NCBI GenBank assembly: GCA_964461295.1
Contig: CAYWTX010000111.1
Span: 1-23,602 of the forward strand
Length of the DNA: 23,602 bases
From: CAYWTX01 sp964461295
Lineage (GTDB): Bacteria; Planctomycetota; Phycisphaerae; SM23-33
Reading direction: 5' to 3'
Under the pieces are notes generated by a model. The model was not told the DNA's origin and did no database searches. It saw only the letters and a program-made list of their open reading frames with translations. Positions 1-7,872 of this stretch are shown here, in pieces. The translations under genes were made by a program, and so were the position numbers. Positions within the stretch are counted from its first letter, which is position 1; every line of letters begins with the position of its first letter.

Positions 1-31
1 AGTCGCGCAAGGAAATCGGGCGGATGTCCAT
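1..31 (-). CDS. N-terminal fragment of a leftward gene, unidentified
   Basis: Only the first ten codons lie in the window (reads MDIRPISLRD). I call it because the ATG at 31-29 is preceded on the minus strand by AAGGAG with an 8-nt spacer, a near-ideal ribosome binding site, and the frame stays open to the edge. Starts of this kind (xIRP..LRD) occur in GNAT acetyltransferases among others, but ten residues are far too few for a family call. It would be divergent from the cas3 remnant, with about 480 bp between them. Confidence 0.4.
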   Translation of the reverse strand, partial: MDIRPISLRD

Positions 32-515
32 CGTGCCTTCTCCTTGCAGACTCCGTTGGCACGTGCCCTTGGAGCGGGCGGCGTGGTGTCACGTCTGCGT
101 CTGCTGAGTAACGCCTGTCTTCACGGGCGAGTCCGTGGCCCAGATGGCATCGTCCCTGATGCCGAGAAATACGTTAGCAGGCAGTTAGGGATACGTCAAG
201 AGGGAAAATGGCCCTTTGTACATTCTCCTTCGCAACCCGCTCGCGGGTGCCCTGCCCGCCTGTCCTTCCTGCGCACTGGCTGTTGGCTTTGCACAGACGC
301 CAGATACTGCCTGCAGAAAGACACAAGGTTCGACCAGAGTTGTCATACCCCCGGCGCATACTGTCTCCAGGCGGGTTCCGGCCCATTCGCTTTGGCGTGG
401 GCCTGAACTCGAAGCGGCTGCGTGCTGGGAATGGTCTTGCGGCGCGGCTGATGTCAGCTAGACTTACGCCCAGTCTGGACGGGGCACGCAACTGAAACCG
501 GGAAAGGGTCTGCCG
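32..515. other. 484-bp stretch with no convincing gene
   Basis: Several short open frames exist on both strands, but they overlap each other, lack good ribosome binding sites and read as low-information, Arg/Pro/Cys-rich sequence. I see no CRISPR repeats, no tRNA-like fold and no clear inverted repeat. It presumably holds the divergent promoters of the leftward gene at its left end and of the cas3 remnant. I could not identify a -35/-10 pair with normal spacing. Confidence 0.5.
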
Positions 516-1579
516 ATGGCCGAAGTGAATGGCCTGAACTTGGACGGCTTTGATCTTGATCATGTCTTCAGATCGCTAACCCAGCACAGTTCTTTGCCTT
601 GGCAGTTCGCGCTCTTCACACGCTGCGTCAAGGGAGACTTCCGGTCGTTTAGCGTGCCAACCGGACTGGGCAAGACCAGCATCATCCCCATCTGGCTGAT
701 AGCTCTGGCGAAGGCGCCGGCCCTGGTCCCGCGCCGGTTGGTGTATGTCGTCAACCGTCGCACCGTGGTCGACCAGGCCACGCATGAAGCGGAGAAACTG
801 CGGGACAATCTCGTGAAGGTCCCCGCCTTGGCGGCGAGTCTGAAGAAGTTGTGCGCAATAGATGCTGACCCGCCCCTGGCCATCAGCACTTTGCGTGGCC
901 AGTTCGCCGACAACGGCGAGTGGCGGGCAGACCCGGTGCGCCCGGCGATCATCGTCGGCACTGTGGACATGATCGGCAGCCGTTTGCTCTTCGGCGGGTA
1001 TCGCGCCGGCTCATGGCAGTTGGCCCGCCACGCGGGAGTGATCGGCCACGATGCCTTGATTGTCCACGACGAGGCCCATCTGGAGCCGGTTTTCCAGGGG
1101 TTGATCGAATGGGTTGAGGAACGTCAGAAGCAAGTCGAGGAACGTCAGAAACAGCAAGACTCACCGGAGCCTCCTCGACCTCTTCGGATTATCGCGATGT
1201 CCGCAACCACCCGCAACGGTGTTGATCAAGGCCCCCCCTTTTCAGCGAGAGCGATCGGAAACACCCGTTGGTGCGACAGCGGTTCAGCGATGTCAAGAAG
1301 GCGTTGCACCTGCACCCCTTCGATCCCAAGGCGAGTGAACTGGCCGATGAAGTCGTCGAACTGGCATGGAAGCACGCCGAGAACGACGTCCGTGTCATCG
1401 TCTACGTCCGCGGCCCGGCGGATGCCAAGAAGGTACGGGACGGCCTTACCGCACGGCTCAGGGAGGCGGACAAGGGCGGCGATCCCTGGGGATTCATCCA
1501 CGCTTGCCGATACCTATGTCCCGAAGTGCAGGCGATCCTGCTCAAGCCCGGCGAGCCGTTCACGTTGACCGGGAAGTGA
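516..1579 (+). pseudogene. cas3: Broken type I-G (I-U) CRISPR helicase Cas3, frameshifted and C-terminally truncated
   Basis: Cas3 unwinds and degrades DNA marked by the Cascade complex. Visible in frame 1: an N-terminal FRSLTQHSSLPWQ segment (residues 18-30) typical of type I-G Cas3, Walker A PTGLGKTS (48-55), VYVVNRRTVVDQA (76-88), DEAH box VHDEAHLEP (183-191) and motif III MSAT (228-231). Near 1232-1241, at a C7T4 run, the frame is lost; the homologous sequence resumes one frame over (FSESDRKHPLVRQRF, then ALHLHPFDP) and runs to a stop at 1577-1579. One missing base in the run would restore it. Even then the protein is about 354 residues, less than half the usual length: helicase motifs IV-VI and the C-terminal HD nuclease domain of this subtype are absent. 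RBS AAAGGG precedes the ATG. A 21-bp tandem duplication gives VEERQKQ twice (about 200-213). No other cas genes or CRISPR array are seen. Confidence 0.78.
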
Positions 1580-1591
1580 GAGGAGATAGCC

Positions 1592-2392
1592 ATGCGGTTT
1601 TCCTACGTGCTGCCGGACCCGCGATCGTATGCCAAGTGGGCGGACTTAGAGGCTGACCTGGCCTGCTTGAGGCAGGCGGGCTACGATGCCGTCGAATTGC
1701 AGATCGCCAACCCGGCCGACTTCGACGACGACCGCGTGCGGCGGTCGCTGGCGGCCGTCGATTACGAGATGTGCGCCCTCCAGACGGGCGGGTCGTACGC
1801 CACGTGCGGCAACTGCCTCTGCACTCCCGACGCGGCCGTTCGGGAAAGGACGATCCGCCTGCTGAAGTCGTTCGTGGAGCTGGCGGCGCGATGGAACTCG
1901 GTGATCGTGTTCGGGTCGCTCCAGGGCCGGCGGACGGACGAGGGCGACCGCATCGCCGGCTCGCGAAGGATCGTCGACGCCCTCGCCGAGGTCGGGCAGT
2001 ACGCCACGGAGAAAGGCGCGACGATCGCCTTCGAGCCGATCACGCACGAGGAGGTGGGCTTCCACAACACCATCGCCGAGGTGGCCGACGTCGTGAGGCA
2101 ACTCGCCCTGCCCGGCCTGCGGATGATGGTGGACACGTTCCACATGAACATCGAGGAACGCGACATGATCGCGCCGCTGGCGGGCGTGGCGGACATCCTG
2201 GCCCACGTGCACCTTTCGGAGACCAACCGCGGCGTGCTGGGCGAAGGCCATTGGCCCACGGGCGCGTTCCTGGCCGAACTGAAGCGAATCGGGTATCGTG
2301 GCGTTTGCTCGGTTGGCGTCTACAACACCCGCCGGCCGCGGCGAGAGTGCATCTTGAGATGCGGGGACTACCTGAAGAAGGCGCAACTATGA
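1592..2392 (+). CDS. Sugar phosphate isomerase/epimerase (xylose isomerase-like TIM barrel)
   Basis: 266 residues, the usual size for the AP-endonuclease-2/xylose isomerase-like family, cytoplasmic, with no signal peptide. Such enzymes use a divalent metal to isomerise or epimerise sugars and related polyols. Recognisable ligand-bearing strands are IAFEPI, MMVDTFHMNIEE and HVHLSETN followed by GEGHW. The last canonical strand usually reads SVE with a metal-binding Glu; here it reads SVGVY with Gly242, so one ligand may be missing or supplied elsewhere. GAGAGGAGATAGCC directly before the ATG is a strong RBS. The stop overlaps the next start by 4 nt (ATGA), which suggests translational coupling with the GH127-like gene. 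The exact substrate is not readable; arabinose- or galactose-derived sugars fit the neighbours. Confidence 0.82.
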   Translation: MRFSYVLPDPRSYAKWADLEADLACLRQAGYDAVELQIANPADFDDDRVRRSLAAVDYEMCALQTGGSYATCGNCLCTPDAAVRERTIRLLKSFVELAARWNSVIVFGSLQGRRTDEGDRIAGSRRIVDALAEVGQYATEKGATIAFEPITHEEVGFHNTIAEVADVVRQLALPGLRMMVDTFHMNIEERDMIAPLAGVADILAHVHLSETNRGVLGEGHWPTGAFLAELKRIGYRGVCSVGVYNTRRPRRECILRCGDYLKKAQL

Positions 2393-4311
2393 GGACGTTC
2401 GTGGTCCTGCTGATCTGCGCAAGTTCTTTGCAGGGAGAGGAGTCCATGCCGACAACGCGACAAGATTCCGGAACGCCGATACGCGGTTTGACCGGCACGA
2501 TCAGCCAGGTGAAGGTGGTCAAGGAGGCGCCCCAGGCGATCTCGCTGCTTCCGGCGGAGGCGCCGGCCGGCGACATCGACCTGAAGCGGATGGCCCAGTG
2601 GGCGATGAACTACCTTATCCGCACGCCGCGGAAGGAATGGAACTACGAGCCGGTCTTCCAGTGCCACCCGCTCAAGTGCCCGCCGGTGCCCGACAAACGC
2701 GACGTGGTCGTGCCCTGCGATACCGACGCCCGCCTGAACTGGGAATGGTACTACATGCGGGAGATCAGCGGCAGCAAGGCCGGCAAGGACGTGGAGGCGG
2801 GTTTCCACAAGCGCATGCTGGGGTATGTCCAGGATGACGGCACGGTCCTGGCGCACGCCGGCTGCTACAACGAGGGCGACATCCACAAGGTCTACACGGA
2901 TGCCGACCGCGTGTACCACGTCTGGGGCGCCACCAAGATCATGCACGCCCTGGCCGAGGATTTCCGCCGCACCGGCAGCGAGCAGTCCAAGGCCGCGGGC
3001 AGGAAGATCATGCTTCGCCTGAAGAAGCTGGCGGTGTATCCGACGAGCGATAAGTGTTACTTCCCGGCCGGCATGGGCGCGGTGAAACAGGACGGCACGC
3101 CGGTGGCGAACGCCTGGAACCAGCAACCGGCCCCCATCGTCGCGCCGCTGGTGAACTACTACTTCGCCACGGGCGACAAGGAGGCTTTGGAGTTTGCCCG
3201 AGCCTATGCCGAGGGAATGCTGGCCGGCCTGCAGCCGGGCGGCATCAGGATCCAGGCGGATGGCACGGTGGCCGGACATTTCGAGAGCGACGGCGTGACC
3301 TGGCCGCACAGCCATGCCACGATGCACGCGATGTGGGGAGTCGCCGAACTGGGCCTGGCGAGCGGCGAGCCGCGATACACGGACATCGTCAGGAAGGTCT
3401 GGGACTGGATGCTGAGCCGCGGCACGGGAACCGGGTGGTTTCCGGCGGGGCCCGCCAACTGCAACGAGACCTGCTGCATCTCGGACATGATGTCCGTGGC
3501 CGCGCTGGTGGCTCGCGCCGGCCAGGCGGAGTACTTCGATTTCGTCGAGCGATATCTGCGGAACTACATCAGCAACCTTCAGTTCATCGTCGCGCCGGAA
3601 TTCGAGAGCTATTACCGCACACTCAATCAGGCCGCCGGCGAGGAGAAGATCAAGGCCGGCCTGGAGGAACTGAGGAAGTTCCAGGGCGGGGTCATCGGCG
3701 GCTCGGGCCTGAACGACTTTGAGAACGATCTGCTGGGGCGGGCCAGCGGCTTCGAGATGTTCGGCTGCTGCGCCCCGGAGGGGATGCGGGCGATCCACAC
3801 GACGTGGGCAAACGTCATCGACCGGCTGGGGGAATCCAGGCTCGGCCCCGCCGGCGTCTACGTCAACATGAGCTTCAGTCGGCCCTCGAAGTGGGGGCAG
3901 GTCGTGTCGTTCTTTCCCGACTGCGGCAGGCTGACCGTTCGGGCAAGCCCCGCAGGGGCAGGCGTGAAGGACGACTTCTTTCTCCGCCCGCCGCACTGGG
4001 CCCCTCGGGAGCAGGTGCGGGCTTTCGTCGGGGCAAAGGCGGCGCCGGTCAAATGGTCCGGCGCGTATGTCCGCTTCGAAGCCGTCAAGCCCGGCGAGGA
4101 GTTGACGATAACCTATCCGTTGATTGGCTTCACGCACGAGGCCGGCGGGCAATGGAAGAAGCGCGCCCCCGGCGTGAAGCTGACGTTCCAGTGGCTGGGC
4201 AATATGGTCACCGCCGCCGATCCTCCGGCCAAGCACACTCCGCTGTTCACGGGCCGCCCGCGGCTGTTGCCTGCTCCGACCATCGGAGCCGGTTGCGTTG
4301 TAGGTTTGTAG
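2389..4311 (+). CDS. GH127-like (DUF1680) glycoside hydrolase, probably exported
   Basis: 640 residues. GH127 enzymes are beta-L-arabinofuranosidases that use a cysteine nucleophile held by zinc. The sequence keeps the landmarks: NETCC at 359-363 (Glu360 and Cys362 correspond to the ETC zinc-binding stretch) and GCCAPEG with Cys460-Cys461 (the CC pair containing the nucleophile). Overall similarity to characterised members seems distant, so the substrate is open. The N-terminus (Arg2, then FVVLLICASSLQG) looks like a short signal peptide, favouring the ATG at 2389, which overlaps the previous stop. ATG 2446 with AGAGGAG just upstream is an alternative start that would give a cytoplasmic protein. 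The stop codon at 4309-4311 lies inside the left arm of a palindromic repeat, and the last residues (APTIGAGCVVGL) look non-native, so the natural C-terminus may have been replaced. Confidence 0.75.
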   Translation: MRTFVVLLICASSLQGEESMPTTRQDSGTPIRGLTGTISQVKVVKEAPQAISLLPAEAPAGDIDLKRMAQWAMNYLIRTPRKEWNYEPVFQCHPLKCPPVPDKRDVVVPCDTDARLNWEWYYMREISGSKAGKDVEAGFHKRMLGYVQDDGTVLAHAGCYNEGDIHKVYTDADRVYHVWGATKIMHALAEDFRRTGSEQSKAAGRKIMLRLKKLAVYPTSDKCYFPAGMGAVKQDGTPVANAWNQQPAPIVAPLVNYYFATGDKEALEFARAYAEGMLAGLQPGGIRIQADGTVAGHFESDGVTWPHSHATMHAMWGVAELGLASGEPRYTDIVRKVWDWMLSRGTGTGWFPAGPANCNETCCISDMMSVAALVARAGQAEYFDFVERYLRNYISNLQFIVAPEFESYYRTLNQAAGEEKIKAGLEELRKFQGGVIGGSGLNDFENDLLGRASGFEMFGCCAPEGMRAIHTTWANVIDRLGESRLGPAGVYVNMSFSRPSKWGQVVSFFPDCGRLTVRASPAGAGVKDDFFLRPPHWAPREQVRAFVGAKAAPVKWSGAYVRFEAVKPGEELTITYPLIGFTHEAGGQWKKRAPGVKLTFQWLGNMVTAADPPAKHTPLFTGRPRLLPAPTIGAGCVVGL

Positions 4312-4370
4312 CGACGCCTTAAGGCGTTTCCCGGTTCGCACAAGAAACGCCTTACGGCGTCGCTACAAAC
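4304..4370. repeat. 67-bp palindromic element with 27-bp arms
   Basis: The arms at 4304-4330 and 4344-4370 are reverse complements at 26 of 27 positions and enclose a 13-nt loop. The core reads GTAGCGACGCC..AAGGCGTTTC. RNA from either strand would form a very stable hairpin, but neither arm is followed by a T-run, so it is not a standard intrinsic terminator. It looks like a mobile palindromic unit lying between the GH127-like gene, whose stop codon it supplies, and the next gene. It could still attenuate or protect the operon mRNA. Confidence 0.8.
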
Positions 4371-4450
4371 GATCTCACGAGGGACCGAAGCCTTCTTCGC
4401 GGTCACAGCGCGACCTGCCTCGGCCGTCGAGTGAAGGCGCGAGACATCGA

Positions 4451-5632
4451 ATGACAGACGCCACGATGACTTCACGGGAGCGATTCGATGCGACGGCCAG
4501 CTTCCGGCCGGCGGATCGGACATTCCTCCTGCCGCCCTGGGCGTGGGATGCCACGCTGAAGCGGTGGCGGAGCGAAGGACTGCCCGCGGGCGTCTGCCTG
4601 ACGGAGCACTTCGGCACCGATAGGGAGGGCGGTTTCCCGCTCCAGATGCAGGGTCCGTACGGCCCGCATCTCCATCCCCCGCTCGAGCGGAAGGTCCTCT
4701 CCGAGAGCGGCGAGCACGTCGTGGTCCGCGACGAGGAAGGCAACGTGGTCAAGCTGTTCAGGAACGATCCGCGCCAGTGCATGCCCGAATGGATCGAGTA
4801 CCCGGTGAGGAACCGGGACGACTGGGAACAGATCGTCAAGCCTCGGCTCGACGCGAAGGTCCCCGGACGCCATCCGACCGGCGACAGGCTGGACAAACTC
4901 GTGGCCGACTACCGGCGGCGCGATTACCCGCTGGGCCTATGGTGCGGCTCGTTCTACGGCTGGCCGCGGAGCTTTATGGGCGTCGAGCGGCTCTCCGTGA
5001 TGTTCTACGACGACCCGGGTCTCGTCCACGAGACGGTGGAGCACATCGCCGACTTCGCGGTGGAGGTCCTGACCGGGCTGCTGGAGCGGATCGACTTCGA
5101 CTTCGCCTACATCTGGGAGGACATGGCGGGCAAGGCCGGGCCGCTCTGCTCGCCCGCCATGTACCGCGAGTTCATGCTGGGGCCGCTCCGGCGGGTCACC
5201 GGCCTCCTCCACCGGCACGCCGTCCGCCACATGATCATCGACAGCGACGGCAACAACGACGTCCTGATCCCGCTCTGGCTGGAGGCCGGCGTGACCGGGC
5301 TACGGCCGTTCGAGGTCGCGGCCGGCTGCGACGTCGTGGCGATCCGCCGGAAGTACGGAAAGGACCTGGTCATCCAGGGCGGCATCGACAAGCGGGCACT
5401 GGCGCGGGACAAGGACGCCATTGATCGCGAGGTGCTTTCGAAGGTACCTTGGCTGTGCCTTCAGGGCGGCTACTTTCCGCAGGTCGACCACCTGGTGCCG
5501 CCCGACGTGTCGCTGGAGAACTACCGGCACTACTCCGCCCTGGTTCGAGCGGTGGCGCAGGACCCCGAGCGGTATCTGGAGGTGGCGCGACGAAGAGGCT
5601 TTTGGCACAACGGAACAACAGGGAGACGATGA
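4451..5632 (+). CDS. HemE-like (URO-D family) protein 1, probable methyltransferase-type enzyme
   Basis: 393 residues. The URO-D fold covers uroporphyrinogen decarboxylase and the MtaA/CmuC-type methylcobamide:thiol methyltransferases. Family signs are the start MTSRERF, YIWEDMAGKAGPLCSP, LEAGVTGLRPFEVAAG, VIQGGID and a terminal GGYFPQVDHLVPPDVS block. Where zinc methyltransferases have His-X-Cys, this protein has Asp264-Ser-Asp266-Gly, so it belongs to a separate subgroup whose reaction is not known to me. It is not a housekeeping HemE: its neighbours are glycosidases, not haem genes. The start at 4451 has only weak GAAGG upstream; ATG 4466, which gives the usual MTSRERF start, is a real alternative. 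The stop overlaps the alpha-galactosidase start by 4 nt. Confidence 0.8.
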   Translation: MTDATMTSRERFDATASFRPADRTFLLPPWAWDATLKRWRSEGLPAGVCLTEHFGTDREGGFPLQMQGPYGPHLHPPLERKVLSESGEHVVVRDEEGNVVKLFRNDPRQCMPEWIEYPVRNRDDWEQIVKPRLDAKVPGRHPTGDRLDKLVADYRRRDYPLGLWCGSFYGWPRSFMGVERLSVMFYDDPGLVHETVEHIADFAVEVLTGLLERIDFDFAYIWEDMAGKAGPLCSPAMYREFMLGPLRRVTGLLHRHAVRHMIIDSDGNNDVLIPLWLEAGVTGLRPFEVAAGCDVVAIRRKYGKDLVIQGGIDKRALARDKDAIDREVLSKVPWLCLQGGYFPQVDHLVPPDVSLENYRHYSALVRAVAQDPERYLEVARRRGFWHNGTTGRR

Positions 5633-7872
5633 TGAAGAAGAAATTGGAGAACCGGGCGAAGGCGGTCCAGCCGGTCGGCTTGAGGAACACCGAAATCGCG
5701 TTCCACAAGAGCGGGACCCGCGAGGCGGCCCGCTACGTCAGCGACAGCACCGTCCACGAGGAGGCGCTGGAGCATGGCCGGTGGATCGGCCTCTACTGGT
5801 CGGCCAGCGGACAAGTCCAGCGGGAGAACATCGTTGCCGGCCTGCCGGGCATCTCCACGCTGGAGTTTCCGCTTCACGCCTTTGAGTTGGAAATCGACGG
5901 TCAGGACCTCCGCAACCACTGGGAGCTCGTGTCGTCATCCGAGCGCCCCGGCTCGCGGCCGGGCACGCGGGAGGCGGTCGTGGAACTGCGCCACACGGTC
6001 AGGGCGATTACCGTGAAGGTCGCCACCCGGCTCGACGGCAGCCCGTTCTTCGCAAGGCATCTGGAAATCACGAACACCGGCCAGGCCCCGGCCGCGCTGT
6101 CACGGGTCAGTCCCTGGTCGGGACTGCTTTGGACATGGGGAAAGCATGGACACTGGGGCGAACTGCCGCAGGACACACGAGAACCGTTTGCGCTCGGCTA
6201 CTTTGACAGCCTGAGCCAGGGCTCGGAAGGCAACTTCCGTTGGGAGAGCCTGCCCGCGGGTTCACGACGCATCGAGGGCACCGACGGCCGTAGCGGGTTC
6301 GGGAATCCGTTTGTCTTCGTTCGCAACCGGGTGACCGGCGAAATCGCCGTCATTTCGCTGGCCTGGTCGGGGAACTGGTATGCGGAGTTTTGGAGCGACC
6401 CCTATCGGGACCTTTCGAACCGGCCGAGCCACGGCATTATTCTTGGGTTTCGCATGGGGCCCCAGGGCCCGGCGCCTCTGCGCGTCATCGAGCCCGGCGA
6501 GACGATTTCCACGCCTGAGACGCACCTGGGCATCCTGCACGGCGGCGAGGACGAGGTCGTCGCCTCCTGGCACAATCACCTCCGCGCGTCTGTGATACCC
6601 GTGCGGCCGAAGGGCAAGGAACTGTACAGCATTGCCGGTCGCGTGGTGGAAGAGCCCGACCGGTGGATCCTCAAAGAGATCGAGATTGCGGCCGAGATGG
6701 GCGTGCAGGCGTTCATGGTAGACGCCGGGTGGTACGGCGACACGTTCAGTTCGTGGCCGGATCAGCGCGGCGACTGGTGTGTCGGCAAGTGGATGCCCAA
6801 CGGCCTGAAGGGATGCCGCGATCTCGCCCATAAGCACGGCATGCTGTTCGGCCTGTGGATGGAACCGGAAGCAGTCGGACCGAAGAGCCGACTATTGAAC
6901 GAGCATCCTGAATGGCTGTTGCGTACGGACGACGGCCGCGAGGTGGCCAAGGCCCTGGACCTGGCCAACCCCGAGGCGGCGGCATTCTTCCAAAGGGAAG
7001 TGGTTCGCGTGATCCGCGAACACGAACTCGACTTCTTCAAGATCGACTACAACGTGGGCATCCATGAGGGCGGGCAGCACAACCGGCACGCCTTCAGCGA
7101 GAGCGAAGGTTGGCGACACTATGAGACGCTCTACGCCACGTTTGACCAGGTTCGGCGCGAAATGCCCGATGTCGCGCTCGAATGCTGTTCCAGCGGCGGC
7201 GGGCGAAACGATCTCGGCATGATGTCGCGGTTCCACTATGCCTGCGAGTCGGACTTCTCCATGTTCCCCCGCAGCATCCGCGCCATCAACGGACTGACGC
7301 TGTTCCTTCCGCCCGAGTCGCTGTGCTACTACCACAACCACATGGCCAACGCGCACCAGAAGGCCGACCTGGACACGCACCTGCGCGTGACGTTGTTCGC
7401 CCAGCCGATCTTTGTCGGCTTCGGTGCGCAGGACGCCGACCGGTCCACGCCGTACTTCGAGAAGACCAAGCGGTACATCGCCCTGGCGAAGGAATTCACC
7501 GCGCCGGTCCTGGCGGCCAAGCCGGTGGTCTATCACCACACGCCGGACATCGGCCTGTACGCGCCGGCCGACTGGTGCGTGCTGGAATACGCCGCGCCCG
7601 ACCGCTCTCGCGGCTATGCCGGCGTCTTCCGCCTTGTCAACGGCCCAGGCGAGTATCTCCTTCGCCCGCGGGGCGTTGATATGGCGGCCGAGTACCAGGT
7701 GACGCTGGACAACCAGCAGCAGGTCTTCTGTGCCTCGGGCAGGGAACTGGCGCAGACCGGTCTCGTCGTACGGCTGGAATCGGCCATGACGAGCGAATTG
7801 GTCCTGTATGACAAGTTGCCCGCCGGCCCTGCCGGCCGGCGATCGGGCGGACAAAGGAGAACCAGGCAATGA
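5629..7872 (+). CDS. Alpha-galactosidase, GH36 family
   Basis: 747 residues, the normal length for GH36. It hydrolyses terminal alpha-galactosides with retention of configuration. An N-terminal beta-sandwich precedes the TIM barrel, which shows MVDAGWYGD, GLWMEPEAVGP, FFKIDYN with the probable nucleophile Asp473, ECCSSGGGRND and ESDFSMFPR with the probable acid/base Asp542. There is no signal peptide, so it is cytoplasmic and acts on imported oligosaccharides. GGGAG precedes the ATG; the start overlaps the HemE-like gene 1 stop (ATGA), and its own stop overlaps the next start in the same way. A second ATG follows immediately at 5632. The C-terminal tail after YDKLPA is Gly/Arg-rich over a GC-palindromic stretch and is probably disordered. 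Confidence 0.92.
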   Translation: MMKKKLENRAKAVQPVGLRNTEIAFHKSGTREAARYVSDSTVHEEALEHGRWIGLYWSASGQVQRENIVAGLPGISTLEFPLHAFELEIDGQDLRNHWELVSSSERPGSRPGTREAVVELRHTVRAITVKVATRLDGSPFFARHLEITNTGQAPAALSRVSPWSGLLWTWGKHGHWGELPQDTREPFALGYFDSLSQGSEGNFRWESLPAGSRRIEGTDGRSGFGNPFVFVRNRVTGEIAVISLAWSGNWYAEFWSDPYRDLSNRPSHGIILGFRMGPQGPAPLRVIEPGETISTPETHLGILHGGEDEVVASWHNHLRASVIPVRPKGKELYSIAGRVVEEPDRWILKEIEIAAEMGVQAFMVDAGWYGDTFSSWPDQRGDWCVGKWMPNGLKGCRDLAHKHGMLFGLWMEPEAVGPKSRLLNEHPEWLLRTDDGREVAKALDLANPEAAAFFQREVVRVIREHELDFFKIDYNVGIHEGGQHNRHAFSESEGWRHYETLYATFDQVRREMPDVALECCSSGGGRNDLGMMSRFHYACESDFSMFPRSIRAINGLTLFLPPESLCYYHNHMANAHQKADLDTHLRVTLFAQPIFVGFGAQDADRSTPYFEKTKRYIALAKEFTAPVLAAKPVVYHHTPDIGLYAPADWCVLEYAAPDRSRGYAGVFRLVNGPGEYLLRPRGVDMAAEYQVTLDNQQQVFCASGRELAQTGLVVRLESAMTSELVLYDKLPAGPAGRRSGGQRRTRQ

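Noticed and set aside
174..563. Several 80-130 codon frames on both strands in the first 560 bp
   Set aside because: They overlap one another, lack ribosome binding sites and recognisable motifs, and are the kind expected by chance in GC-rich DNA.
1..1600. CRISPR array near cas3
   Set aside because: No regularly spaced direct repeats are visible in this stretch.
1570..1656. Continuation of cas3 past 1579 in another frame (VRGDSH follows)
   Set aside because: The resemblance to the LTG..RG segment is a few residues only, and the following sequence is a good RBS and the start of the isomerase gene; noted as a possible breakpoint trace, not as coding.
4304..4370. Intrinsic terminator for the GH127-like gene
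   Set aside because: The hairpin is strong, but neither arm is followed by a T-run and the arms look like a repeat family; kept as a repeat.
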